In this document: one piece after another, positions 44,884 to 52,756 of the stretch
Position numbering within the stretch: the first letter of the stretch is position 1
Layout of the letters: each line of letters starts with the position of its first letter
Position numbers and translations under genes: made by a program
NCBI GenBank assembly: GCA_965263325.1
Contig: CBDHGY010000002.1
Span: 2,356,001-2,420,000, forward strand
Direction of reading: 5' to 3'
DNA: 64,000 nucleotides
Source: CBDHGY01 sp965263325
GTDB lineage: Bacteria; Pseudomonadota; Alphaproteobacteria; Caulobacterales; Hyphomonadaceae
Notes under the pieces: generated by a model
Told to the model about the DNA's origin: nothing
Databases searched by the model: none
What the model saw: the letters and a program-made list of their open reading frames with translations, nothing else

Positions 44884-45575
44884 CCTAGCGCGTGCAGCTG
44901 CGCCCCATGTTTGTCGAGCCAAAAGCGAAACAACTTATAGTCTGGCATGCATCGTTCGACATGTGCCCAGAAACGTTTCGAATGGTTCATTTCAAGCAGG
45001 TGCGCGCATTCATGCGCAGCAACGTAATTTAAAACATCTGGCGGAGCGCAGACCAGCCGCCAGGAAAACGAAAGAACGCCTTCGGAGCTGCAACTGCCCC
45101 ATCTGGAGGTCGTATCTTTGACGGAGATGCGCTTCGCTCGCACGCCCAAAAGGTCGCAATGGTGCCTGACGTAAAAAGTTAGATCTTCCGTTGCCATTTT
45201 TTTCAGGTAACGCGTTATACGACTACTGAATGTGTCGGCGATGCCTGGCGCAACCAGGGTTTGCATGCCGCTGCGTTCTTCGATTCGGGCCAGTCTGCCT
45301 GTTCCATCCATGCTTAGCTGCAGATCTTCGCCTCTAAACGGAATGATTGAGCCTGGAATAAATGGAATGTTTTCAGGTACTTTGCTGAGTTCGCCAGCGA
45401 TCCAGTCCGACTTCTCCTGGGCAAATCCAACCGCCTCAGCAAGCATTCGATGGTTCGGGGCGACTGCTACGGCCTCTCGCTTCTTCTGATCTAGCCTCAA
45501 AATGAGGCGTCTTGCCTTAGGGTTGATCTCAAGACGCACAGGAATGATGCGACCGTCGGGCGCGGTTATCGTCAT
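44880..45575 (-). CDS. YgjP-like M48-superfamily metallopeptidase
   Basis: 231 residues from the ATG at 45575, which has AAAGG 7 nt upstream; an ATG eight codons earlier (45599) is possible. The zinc motif is VAAHECAHLLEMNHSKRFW (HExxH with a downstream histidine), preceded by the diagnostic DTTSRWGSCSSEGVLSF of the YgjP/DUF45 family. Predicted cytosolic zinc protease of unknown substrate; some family members are encoded in type I restriction systems, but none is present here. Confidence 0.92.
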   Translation of the reverse strand: MTITAPDGRIIPVRLEINPKARRLILRLDQKKREAVAVAPNHRMLAEAVGFAQEKSDWIAGELSKVPENIPFIPGSIIPFRGEDLQLSMDGTGRLARIEERSGMQTLVAPGIADTFSSRITRYLKKMATEDLTFYVRHHCDLLGVRAKRISVKDTTSRWGSCSSEGVLSFSWRLVCAPPDVLNYVAAHECAHLLEMNHSKRFWAHVERCMPDYKLFRFWLDKHGAQLHALG

Positions 45576-45663
45576 CTTCTGGCCTTTATCGATTAACATG
45601 ATATACCCGGCATGTTTCGGATTCGAGTTTAGATGAGTCGATTACCATTTAGGGAGACCAATT

Positions 45664-47256
45664 ATGAAACATTTGTTTACAAGCGCAGCAGCAATCGCGT
45701 TGCTGGCGGCTTGCGGGGGTGGCGACAAGGAGCCTGAGGCACAAAAAGATGCGCCCAAGTTTGAACTGTCAGCTGAGCATCCAGATATCTCCGCAATCTC
45801 TTCTTTCACACCGCGCGAGGGCGATGCTGCCAAAGCAAGTGATGTCCTGACAGCGCTTAATCTTGATAGTTCAGGTGCTGGTTTTGCGACATTTGCTGAC
45901 AGCAGCATTGATGGTGATGGTGCAACATTCACAGATGTTGTGATTGCCCCGGGTGGCCCGGACGAAGCGGTGAAGATCGGGAAGGTCGAACTTGACGGTC
46001 TCGACATGACAGATGCCGGGGCAGTTTTTTCCAAGCTGTCTGTGTCTGACCTCGAAGTTGGCGACGAGTATGAGACAGCAAAGCTCGACAATTTCACCAT
46101 CGTGAACCCGTCGGCAGAACTTGCCTCATTCCTCACAAGCGCATTTAGCGGTGAAGACCCAGGTGAGTTCCCGTCTTTGGACAAACTCACATTCGATGCG
46201 ATCAGCTTTGGTGACTTCACATTCGAAGGTGGTGACGACGATGATGGCGGCGTGATCAAGATCGCGAACATTGACCTTCGCGGCATGGGCGGTGGCCAAT
46301 TAGAAGCCGCAGTCCTCAGCGGTCTGACGTTCGGCGGTATGGATGCTGGTGAAAAACTGGACGGCGGCATCGGGAAGATTGCACTATACGGCGCTGATTA
46401 TGATTTCATCGAAGACATTCAGGCAGCCGGCGCTGATCTGGATGAGGATGAAATGTTTGCGCTCATTGCGAGCTCTATGAGCGATGCAACAGACCCGCCG
46501 TATGATGGCATTGTAATGGAGGGCCTTTCATTTGTCGGTCAGGGTGTAGACTTTAGCCTACCGCTCATGGACGTGATTGTTCAGCGCGATGATCAGGACC
46601 GCATGACGGCGACAGTTATGAAGCCGCTCACAATGAAGCTTTCAGCTGACCCTGAAGGCGGATACATGGGCGCGGATCTTGCCGAAGGTCTCAGCATGCT
46701 TGGGTACAAAGACATCACGCTGAAGATGGAAGGTGTAACGGCTTATGATCCTGATGCGGATATTGTTTCCTACCAGCCGGGATCTAACTACATCGAACTC
46801 GTTGATGGCGCGAAAATTTCGTACGGTGGAAAACTGGGTGGCTTTGCTGCTTACTCTAAAGCTGCGGCGAACATGCAAACCGCTTATGGGCCAGACCCTG
46901 CTGCAGCAATGGAAGCGCTCGGTCAGCTGACGATCCATGACTTTTCATTGACCATTGATGACGCCTCTCTTGTCGATCGGATCTTCAATGTCGCGGCATC
47001 GCAGATGGGTGAAGACCCTCAAAAGCTCCGTTCGCAAACCATTATGGGTATGGGTTTTGCTCAGGCCGGAGCGCAAGCTCAGGGCATCGATTCGGCGCTT
47101 GCGTCTGAAGCGATTTCTGCTCTGACGGAGTTCCTTGAAGAGCCAGGCAAGCTGACCTTTAGTGTTAGCCCTTCAGAGCCTTTGGTCGTCGGTGAGATCA
47201 ATGATCCATCCGTTCTAACCAAGGATTTCCTCGGGTTCTCTGCAACGCACGAATAA
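45664..47256 (+). CDS. Lipoprotein of unknown function
   Basis: 530 residues. The lipobox is LLAAC after a 19-residue signal, followed by an acidic linker. The rest consists of recurring units with the pattern IxxLxLDGLDMTDAG / LDNFTIVNPSAE / ISFGDFTFEGGDDD, that is, beta-helix-like or repeated beta-strand segments with Gly/Asp turns. The acidic composition suggests a soluble periplasmic face. No catalytic motif. I do not recognise the family. A strong terminator follows at 47283-47316, so it is transcribed alone. Confidence 0.78.
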   Translation: MKHLFTSAAAIALLAACGGGDKEPEAQKDAPKFELSAEHPDISAISSFTPREGDAAKASDVLTALNLDSSGAGFATFADSSIDGDGATFTDVVIAPGGPDEAVKIGKVELDGLDMTDAGAVFSKLSVSDLEVGDEYETAKLDNFTIVNPSAELASFLTSAFSGEDPGEFPSLDKLTFDAISFGDFTFEGGDDDDGGVIKIANIDLRGMGGGQLEAAVLSGLTFGGMDAGEKLDGGIGKIALYGADYDFIEDIQAAGADLDEDEMFALIASSMSDATDPPYDGIVMEGLSFVGQGVDFSLPLMDVIVQRDDQDRMTATVMKPLTMKLSADPEGGYMGADLAEGLSMLGYKDITLKMEGVTAYDPDADIVSYQPGSNYIELVDGAKISYGGKLGGFAAYSKAAANMQTAYGPDPAAAMEALGQLTIHDFSLTIDDASLVDRIFNVAASQMGEDPQKLRSQTIMGMGFAQAGAQAQGIDSALASEAISALTEFLEEPGKLTFSVSPSEPLVVGEINDPSVLTKDFLGFSATHE

Positions 47257-47282
47257 GCGCCTGCTAGACGACTTTTTAGACG

Positions 47283-47316
47283 CGCCCCAGTCTCAAAGAC
47301 TGGGGCGTTTTCTTTT
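47283..47316 (+). terminator. Rho-independent terminator after the 45664 lipoprotein gene
   Basis: CGCCCCAGTCT (47283-47293) and AGACTGGGGCG (47297-47307) form a perfect 11-bp stem with a 3-nt loop, followed by TTTTCTTTT. Confidence 0.95.
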
Positions 47317-47369
47317 GTCAGTGCGGCCAGCGGCTTTTCTTGTTCTCGAATTCAGGCCATATACACGAT

Positions 47370-48188
47370 ATGAGATTGGCTTTTTTTGGAGATGTGGTTG
47401 GCAAGCCCGGCAGGTTGGCGGTCATTGAGCATTTGCCGCGTCTCAAGGCGGAACGCCGTCTCGATTTCATCGTCGTAAATGGTGAGAATGCAGCCGGCGG
47501 ATTCGGCCTGACCGAAAAAATCGCTGAAGAATTTTTTTCTGCTGGCGCAGATGTTGTTACGCTCGGTGACCATGCCTGGGATCAACGCGAGGCGCTCACA
47601 TACATTCAGAGAGAAGACAGGCTGCTACGCCCGATCAACTATCCAGACGGCGCGGATGTTCCGGGCCGCGGCGCACATCTCTACCAGTTGCCAGATGGCC
47701 GGCGCGTCGGCGTGATTCAGATTCAAGGCAACGTGTTCATGAAGCAGGTTCTGGCAAATCCTTTTGCTGCAGCTGACGCCGCCCTTGATTCGATGCCGCT
47801 CGGCAGCGTGGCTGACGCTGTAATTGTTGATATGCATTGCGAAGCGACGTCAGAGAAAATGGCAATGGGGCACCACTGTGATGGCCGCGCAAGTCTCGTT
47901 GTGGGGTCTCACACGCATGTCCCAACAGCTGACACGATGATCCTATCTGGCGGGACGGCGTATCAAACTGATGCCGGGATGTGCGGTGACTATGACAGTG
48001 TGATCGGCATGAAAAAGGAAAGTTCTCTTTATACATTCCGAACGCAAATGCGCGGCGAGCGTTATCAGCCCGCGCTTGGCGAGGGCACGTTATGTGGGTG
48101 CATTGTCGAAACCAATGATACCACCGGGCTTGCTATGAAGATTGAGCAAATACGCATTGGGGGACGTTTGAGCAGCGCTTCCGTTTAA
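47370..48188 (+). CDS. YmdB-like metallophosphoesterase (TIGR00282 family)
   Basis: 272 residues from the ATG at 47370; an upstream extension of ten codons is not needed. The two-metal site is visible in MRLAFFGDVVGKPGR, DFIVVNGENAAGGFG, VVTLGDHAWDQREA and VVDMHCEATSEKMAMGHHCDG, then VVGSHTHVPTAD. Bacillus YmdB hydrolyses 2',3'-cyclic nucleotides and affects RNA turnover and development. In alphaproteobacteria this gene usually sits near yebC and the zapA-6S region, as here, though a serine hydrolase gene now intervenes. Confidence 0.93.
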   Translation: MRLAFFGDVVGKPGRLAVIEHLPRLKAERRLDFIVVNGENAAGGFGLTEKIAEEFFSAGADVVTLGDHAWDQREALTYIQREDRLLRPINYPDGADVPGRGAHLYQLPDGRRVGVIQIQGNVFMKQVLANPFAAADAALDSMPLGSVADAVIVDMHCEATSEKMAMGHHCDGRASLVVGSHTHVPTADTMILSGGTAYQTDAGMCGDYDSVIGMKKESSLYTFRTQMRGERYQPALGEGTLCGCIVETNDTTGLAMKIEQIRIGGRLSSASV

Positions 48189-48189
48189 C

Positions 48190-49332
48190 TTATTCGCTGA
48201 GCGCTTCTTCCATCAAACTTTGGATTTCCTGTTCTAGTTCGACGCTTACTGCGCTTGGATCGATTCCGCCGCCTCCGAAATCCTCAATCGCGACGATTCC
48301 CCAATAGCCATTTTCGAAATCAATCCATGGCGTAAAACCGAAAGCACCAGGCGATGAGACAATCGGAGTGTCTTCACATTCTGTCTGGTAAGTGTCGAAG
48401 TCACATTCCTTCCAGAAACCTAATCCGTAATGCCAGTCAAAGCCTGCGCCACCCAGATTGCTGGGTCGATTTTCAAACGATGCTGCAGCTGTTCGATCTT
48501 TTAGATAAGTTTCGCGATCCTGGATAAAGTCGTTTGCGAGAATAGCTTGAAGTACGCGGCCATAGTCGCGAGCTGTTGAGCGCATAGAGCCAGAATACCG
48601 CGTATTTTCGAGATTTGGATAATAGGTGCTCGCACTGAGTCCAAGCGGCTTTTTTATGCGCTCATCCATCAGCTCATTAATTGACAAGCCGGTACTCCGT
48701 ATAGCCATAAGTGCGGCTATCTGCATATGTTCAGGGCCGTAATGAAATTCTGTACCCGGTGCACTGTCAATACCGCCGGCAAAGATATCGGTCACGCAAT
48801 CAGTCAAGGAGAACGCGGCCCGTCCAATGCATTCAGGTTCTCCCGGTGGATTGTTGAAGCCCGACGTAAATCCAAGGAGTTGATCTAGCGTGATATCGCT
48901 GCGCCCGGTCGCATCATCATCCGGCCATTCAGAAATTTCATCCTGAGGTTGGCTGTCGAGTGAGAGGTCGCCGGACTCTATCAAGCTCCAAATTATCCAC
49001 CCAAAGAACATTTTCGAAGCTGAAGCGATCTGCAACTCCGATGTCGCTGTGATGTCTCCGCGTTCGAACGCGTAGGTGATCCCATTTGTATCGCCGATTA
49101 GAAGGGCAACTCCGTTCACGGCCGAAAATGTTTCCATACGCGACTGAATAGCGCCGTAGTCAATCGTTGATGGCGTCGGAGCTTGCACAGGGGGTGGAGG
49201 CTGCGGAGGCGGGGCAGGTGCGGCTGGTGCAGGCGAGGAGCTACCGCCACCACCGCTACACGCAGTAACAGCAAGAAAAGCCGAACTTGCCGCGTAAAAA
49301 AGGTTTGTTTTAGATAGAGATCGGCGTTTCAA
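48190..49332 (-). CDS. Serine hydrolase lipoprotein (beta-lactamase/PBP class C fold)
   Basis: 380 residues. A lipoprotein signal with TAC at the lipobox is followed by a Gly/Ser and Pro-rich linker. The catalytic SxxK is in QIASASKMFFGW, the YxN-equivalent in FHYGPEHMQ, and a late glycine-rich motif in SPGAFGFTPW. Members include esterases, D-amino-acid peptidases and beta-lactamase-like enzymes; which applies cannot be told. Convergent with ymdB (1-bp gap). Confidence 0.88.
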   Translation of the reverse strand: MKRRSLSKTNLFYAASSAFLAVTACSGGGGSSSPAPAAPAPPPQPPPPVQAPTPSTIDYGAIQSRMETFSAVNGVALLIGDTNGITYAFERGDITATSELQIASASKMFFGWIIWSLIESGDLSLDSQPQDEISEWPDDDATGRSDITLDQLLGFTSGFNNPPGEPECIGRAAFSLTDCVTDIFAGGIDSAPGTEFHYGPEHMQIAALMAIRSTGLSINELMDERIKKPLGLSASTYYPNLENTRYSGSMRSTARDYGRVLQAILANDFIQDRETYLKDRTAAASFENRPSNLGGAGFDWHYGLGFWKECDFDTYQTECEDTPIVSSPGAFGFTPWIDFENGYWGIVAIEDFGGGGIDPSAVSVELEQEIQSLMEEALSE

Positions 49333-49476
49333 TTGAGCCTCTTAGTAGTTGCCAATGTCTCAGTTACTGTCGGATTTAACGCTTTGGTACGTATAATCCG
49401 TCGCTTAGGTTTTGCCCTTCTCGGCCCATTGCGCTAAACCGCCAATTCAAGTTCAGCCAGACCATAAGAGGACTTC

Positions 49477-50235
49477 ATGGCAGGCCATAGTAAATGGGCA
49501 AATATTCAGCACCGCAAAGGTGCGCAGGATAAAAAGCGCGCGGCGCTATTCTCTCGTCTTTCGAAAGAACTCACCATCGCGTCAAAGCTCGGCGGACCGG
49601 ACCCGGATGCCAATCCGCGCTTGCGCCTTGCGATCAAGAACGCGCGCGGCCAGTCGATGCCGAAGGACAATATCAAGCGCGCAATTGATAAGGGCGCGGG
49701 CGGCGGCGGTGCAGATTATGAAGAGATCCGCTATGAAGGATTTGGCCCTGGCGGCGTCGGCATCATCGTTGAGGCGTCTACCGATAATCGCAATCGCGCG
49801 GCGTCAGATATCCGCACTGCATTCGCAAAAAATGGCGGAAACCTTGGCGAGACTGGGTCAGTTTCCTTTGGGTTCGATCAAGTAGGAGAGATTGTATATC
49901 CCGAGGAGATTGGCGATGAGGAGTCCGTTATGGACGCTGCCATCGAAGCCGGCGCAGAAGATGTCAAAAAAGATGACGGCGTACACATCATCTACACCGC
50001 GCGGGAAGATCTAAATGATGTCGCGGGAGCGCTCGAAACAGCGTTTCCTGACACGGAAGCTAAATCCACGGCGCTTGTCTGGAAGCCTCAAAACAATGTG
50101 CCGATCGAAGGCGGGCCAGCGGAAACGCTGATGAAGCTGCTCGATGTGCTGGACGATCTGGATGACGTCCAGAACGTTTATGATAATTCAGAAATTTCAG
50201 CTGACGAAATGGAGCGGCTGGCAGCAGCGGGATGA
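49477..50235 (+). CDS. yebC: YebC/PmpR-family (TACO1-like) protein
   Basis: 252 residues starting MAGHSKWANIQHRKGAQDKKR, the signature N-terminus, with KARGQSMPKDNIKRAI-like and GYGPGGVGI-like blocks (here YEGFGPGGVGIIVE). Family proteins bind DNA as regulators or, as recent work indicates, help translation of proline-rich stretches. GAGGA lies upstream of the ATG. In many genomes it precedes ruvCAB; here the next genes are a GNAT enzyme and YcgN. Confidence 0.96.
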   Translation: MAGHSKWANIQHRKGAQDKKRAALFSRLSKELTIASKLGGPDPDANPRLRLAIKNARGQSMPKDNIKRAIDKGAGGGGADYEEIRYEGFGPGGVGIIVEASTDNRNRAASDIRTAFAKNGGNLGETGSVSFGFDQVGEIVYPEEIGDEESVMDAAIEAGAEDVKKDDGVHIIYTAREDLNDVAGALETAFPDTEAKSTALVWKPQNNVPIEGGPAETLMKLLDVLDDLDDVQNVYDNSEISADEMERLAAAG

Positions 50236-50241
50236 TGCGTC

Positions 50242-50520
50242 ATGGATATCAGGCGGGAAGAGTCTGAAACGGGCGGGCGCTATGTCGTCGTCATAGATGG
50301 TCATGAAGCTGAGATGACATATTCTCGCGCCGGCACGAGCCGAATCATTATCGATCATACAGGCGTCCCGTCTGAGCTTGGCGGTCGCGGTGTTGGTAAG
50401 GCGCTGGTTGAGCGGGCCGTGATGGATGCGCGTGCAGAAGGTTTTAAGATCATTCCGCTGTGTCCGTTTGCAAAAGCCACACTCGAGAAACATCCAGAAT
50501 GGCAGGATGTCGTTCAGTGA
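50242..50520 (+). CDS. Small GNAT-family N-acetyltransferase (YjdJ-like)
   Basis: 92 residues, the minimal YjdJ-type acetyltransferase. The acetyl-CoA-binding loop is GGRGVGKALVERAV, followed by IPLCPFAKATLEKHPEW, which is the C-terminal signature. It starts 7 bp after yebC with a weak ribosome-binding site, and its stop overlaps the GTG of the next gene. The acceptor substrate is unknown. Confidence 0.9.
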   Translation: MDIRREESETGGRYVVVIDGHEAEMTYSRAGTSRIIIDHTGVPSELGGRGVGKALVERAVMDARAEGFKIIPLCPFAKATLEKHPEWQDVVQ

Positions 50521-50969
50521 GCGAGCGCCCGTTCTGGGAAACGAAATCTCTTAGCGAGATGTCCCGCGAAGAATGGGAACAGATTTGCGATGGTTGCGCG
50601 AAATGCTGCCTTGTCAAAATCGAGGATGAAGAGAGCGGGGATATTGCCTTCACGCGGCTCCATTGTCGTCTGCTAGACGCCAATACTTGCCGGTGTAAGG
50701 ATTATGAAAACCGCCAACAATACGTACCCGATTGCGTAAAACTGGTGCCCGACAATATTGAAGAATTGAAATGGATGCCAAAAGAGTGCTCGTATCGGCG
50801 CTTCGCAGACGGCCGCGGTCTTGAGCCCTGGCATCATTTAATCAGCGGCGACCGCGACCTCATCCACAAGCTTGGCCATTCCATAAAAGGCAAAACCGTC
50901 GATGAAACCGACGCCAAGGAAGACGAGTGGATGCATTGGATTGTCGACTGGGACGGCAATACGCCCTGA
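50517..50969 (+). CDS. YcgN-like Fe-S/zinc cluster protein (UPF0260)
   Basis: 150 residues from a GTG at 50517, where the family's usual start sequence SERPFWETKSLSEMS begins; a longer frame upstream lies inside the GNAT gene. The cysteines CDGCAKCC, LHCRLLDANTCRCKDY, PDCVKL and KECSYR match the YkgJ/YcgN metal-binding family. Function unknown. Coupled to the GNAT gene by a GTGA overlap. Confidence 0.92.
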   Translation: MSERPFWETKSLSEMSREEWEQICDGCAKCCLVKIEDEESGDIAFTRLHCRLLDANTCRCKDYENRQQYVPDCVKLVPDNIEELKWMPKECSYRRFADGRGLEPWHHLISGDRDLIHKLGHSIKGKTVDETDAKEDEWMHWIVDWDGNTP

Positions 50970-50984
50970 TTAATGCCTTACCAC

Positions 50985-51013
50985 TTGGAACCAGCGCTCG
51001 CATGCCTTACCTT
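50985..51013 (+). promoter_or_regulatory. Putative promoter of the candidate 6S RNA
   Basis: TTGGAA (50985-50990) and TACCTT (51008-51013) are separated by 17 bp, a fair sigma-70-like arrangement. It predicts initiation near 51020. Confidence 0.4.
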
Positions 51014-51019
51014 GTTTAG

Positions 51020-51174
51020 CGGCGGAGGCTGCGGCGTTCGATCAGGGATAGCATTCCGGTGGCCTTACCATTCCCTCGGGAGCTGGCAATCTGTGGCAGG
51101 GCCGTGGCCTTGTCTCACCCGGTGCCCACCTAGCTTGCTAGGTCTACGGGAATCAAAATCCCCCGGCGTTTTTT
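51020..51174 (+). ncRNA. ssrS: Candidate structured RNA, most likely 6S RNA
   Basis: The 216-bp gap between YcgN and the 51186 gene has no plausible reading frame but is GC-rich and structured. ACCTAGC/GCTAGGT (51128-51143) is a perfect hairpin, enclosed by CCCG/CGGG, and AGGGA (51043-51047) can pair with TCCCT (51072-51076). The transcript would end in CCCCGGCG-TTTTTT at 51174. A predicted length near 155 nt and position next to zapA fit 6S RNA, which sequesters RNA polymerase in stationary phase. The signatures of tmRNA, RNase P and SRP RNA are absent. I could not confirm the 6S open-bubble fold by hand, so both strand and identity are provisional. Confidence 0.5.
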
Positions 51175-51185
51175 CGCGGTCTTCG

Positions 51186-51485
51186 CTATTTTTTTGTGAG
51201 GCGAATGAGGTCCGCCTGGATTGAGTGGATTAAATCCTCGCTTTGGGACGATAGCGCTCCCAGCTCTGTCTTCTCGTAATTGCTTTGCCAGATCTCAAAT
51301 TTTATGAGCACGTCTGCGAGTGTATCACATTCAATTTTCGAAAGGTCCTGCAAAGCACGCAGCTGTGCATTAAGCGCCGCGTCCTGTCTTATGAGAGCGA
51401 GCGCGTCATCGAATTCTGTGCCTGCGAAGCGTTGGCACTCCTTGGCGGTATCTTCGTAGATGCTGCGAAGTTCTGCGATATTCAT
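51186..51485 (-). CDS. Small helical protein of unknown function
   Basis: 99 residues from the ATG at 51485; a TTG 13 codons upstream is less likely. All-helical, with heptad-like stretches (LRSIYEDTAKECQRFAG, LRALQDLSKIECDTLAD) and no membrane segment. I do not recognise it. It lies downstream of the DUF4164-zapA group on the same strand, with 208 bp between. That gap contains no gene I can support. Confidence 0.6.
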   Translation of the reverse strand: MNIAELRSIYEDTAKECQRFAGTEFDDALALIRQDAALNAQLRALQDLSKIECDTLADVLIKFEIWQSNYEKTELGALSSQSEDLIHSIQADLIRLTKK

Positions 51486-51693
51486 TGTCTGCAAATCGTC
51501 CTGACGAATCTGCGGAATTTGCAAGGCTCCAGATTAATTCTCGAAACCCAGCGCGATTGTGATCAAGCGAAAAGGGACAAAAATTTGTACCGCGTCCCGC
51601 TCTCGAAATCACTCAGCATTCATATTCCAGCATTCGGAACCCTGAAACAATTTTATGTCAAAATTAGAAAAAAAGTGGAATTTTATACCCACT

Positions 51694-51966
51694 TTAGTAG
51701 GGGTCTTCGCTTTCAGCGAGTTCCATTTCAAGCATGGATCGAATGAGGCCGATCGCGTCACCCTCATCACGGGCACGTCCAGACTGAACAAATGCGCGCG
51801 CATAATGGCGGGTGAGATCAGCTAAAAACATCCCAACTTCATCTAGACCGTGGAAAAAGCCGGGGTCCAGCATGATGCGTTGGCCGCCGCCATCGTCTTC
51901 ATCGTTTGGGAATGCGACCAGGAATGGGGTTGGGGCACCCGATTCGTGCGGAAAATCATCGCTCAT
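51694..51966 (-). CDS. Small acidic protein, possibly DUF5076
   Basis: 90 residues, beginning MSDDFPHESGAPTPFLVAFP. The core GFFHGLDEVGMFLADLTRHYARAF resembles the alphaproteobacterial DUF5076 pattern (a residue block, then LxDxxRHxAxAY), but the match is from memory. No function is known. Its start overlaps the zapA stop (ATGA), so it is coupled to zapA. Confidence 0.7.
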   Translation of the reverse strand: MSDDFPHESGAPTPFLVAFPNDEDDGGGQRIMLDPGFFHGLDEVGMFLADLTRHYARAFVQSGRARDEGDAIGLIRSMLEMELAESEDPY

Positions 51967-52271
51967 TCTGAGGCCTCGATCCGGGCGGCGATCGCATCTA
52001 TCCGTGCGGCGGCATCGAGCAATATGGCGTTTGCCTTCGATTCCGCGACTGACGGCGTATCGACGGCCAGTTTTGCGGCGTCCAATTCATCGATCAGCGC
52101 TAGCGCCGCCACCAGAAGAAGCCGGGCCTCGCCGATATCGCCGACCGCCTCTTTGATCTTGTTCACGCGTCGATCTAACCGCTCGCCCAGCAATTCTAGC
52201 CGCGATTCCTGCCCCGATGAGCAGGCGATCGAGTAACGCTTTCCTTCAACAATGATCTCAGCTTTGGGCAC
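51963..52271 (-). CDS. zapA: Cell division protein ZapA
   Basis: 102 residues from a GTG at 52271, with AAGGG 7 nt upstream; the longer frame runs back into the preceding gene and is not needed. The N-terminal domain AEIIVEGKRYSIACSSGQE and the C-terminal coiled coil (RLELLGERLDRRVNKIKEA, then helices to the end) match ZapA, which bundles FtsZ filaments at the division site. It overlaps the DUF4164 gene upstream, the normal alphaproteobacterial pair. Confidence 0.93.
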   Translation of the reverse strand: MPKAEIIVEGKRYSIACSSGQESRLELLGERLDRRVNKIKEAVGDIGEARLLLVAALALIDELDAAKLAVDTPSVAESKANAILLDAAARIDAIAARIEASE

Positions 52272-52560
52272 TATCTGACCCTTCTTCCTCGTTTTCTTCC
52301 TGCACGAGCGCCGCGCGAACCTCTGTGATGGCTGTCCCGAGGGCTTCCGATGCTTCATCTGCAAGGCTTTGGAGTTCTTTCTCGCGCGCCAAAGCGTCGT
52401 CAAGCTCCGCGCCGAGGCGAGCGCGGTCCTGATTTAAAAGCTCGACCTCCCGCGCTGTTGCGGCTGGATTCGAAGATCGCTCAAGCAATCCATCGATAAC
52501 GGTCTCGAGGCGCTCGAGCGCCTCATCAAGCTTTTTTGTGGATTTCTTTAACTCATCCAT
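52258..52560 (-). CDS. DUF4164 coiled-coil protein
   Basis: 100 residues from the ATG at 52560 (MDELKKSTKKLDEALERLE); an extension of 24 codons upstream lacks support. The protein is one continuous coiled coil with an acidic C-terminus, as in the DUF4164 family that precedes zapA in alphaproteobacteria. It may assist ZapA function, an inference from conserved linkage. Divergent from tkt, with about 195 bp between. Confidence 0.88.
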   Translation of the reverse strand: MDELKKSTKKLDEALERLETVIDGLLERSSNPAATAREVELLNQDRARLGAELDDALAREKELQSLADEASEALGTAITEVRAALVQEENEEEGSDSAQS

Positions 52561-52756
52561 AGACTTGTGATTACAGGGCAATCGCCTGCCCGCCAAGCGC
52601 CTTGACCAATTCCTTAGATTCGCCTCTTTCAATTGACGGGGAAGGTTGAGGCAACTACTCGGAAAATCTTGAGCACATGCTGCAAACAGGTTTCGATAAT
52701 CGGCACGAAGCCGGATCGCTGCGCGAATGGACAGAATGTCAGGTTAAGGACTCAAA

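Noticed and set aside
45642..46370. 242-codon Pro/Ser-rich frame antisense to the lipoprotein gene
   Set aside because: Low-complexity reverse translation of an Asp/Gly-rich gene; the plus strand has a lipobox, a ribosome-binding site and a terminator.
51020..51174. tmRNA, RNase P RNA or SRP RNA as identity of the structured gap
   Set aside because: The GGAAG-containing SRP loop, the RNase P GAGGAAAGTC block and a tmRNA tag frame are all absent, and the length is too short for the first two large RNAs.
51285..51746. 153-codon plus-strand frame across the 51186 and 51694 genes
   Set aside because: Basic, cysteine-scattered translation with no ribosome-binding site, overlapping two minus-strand genes.
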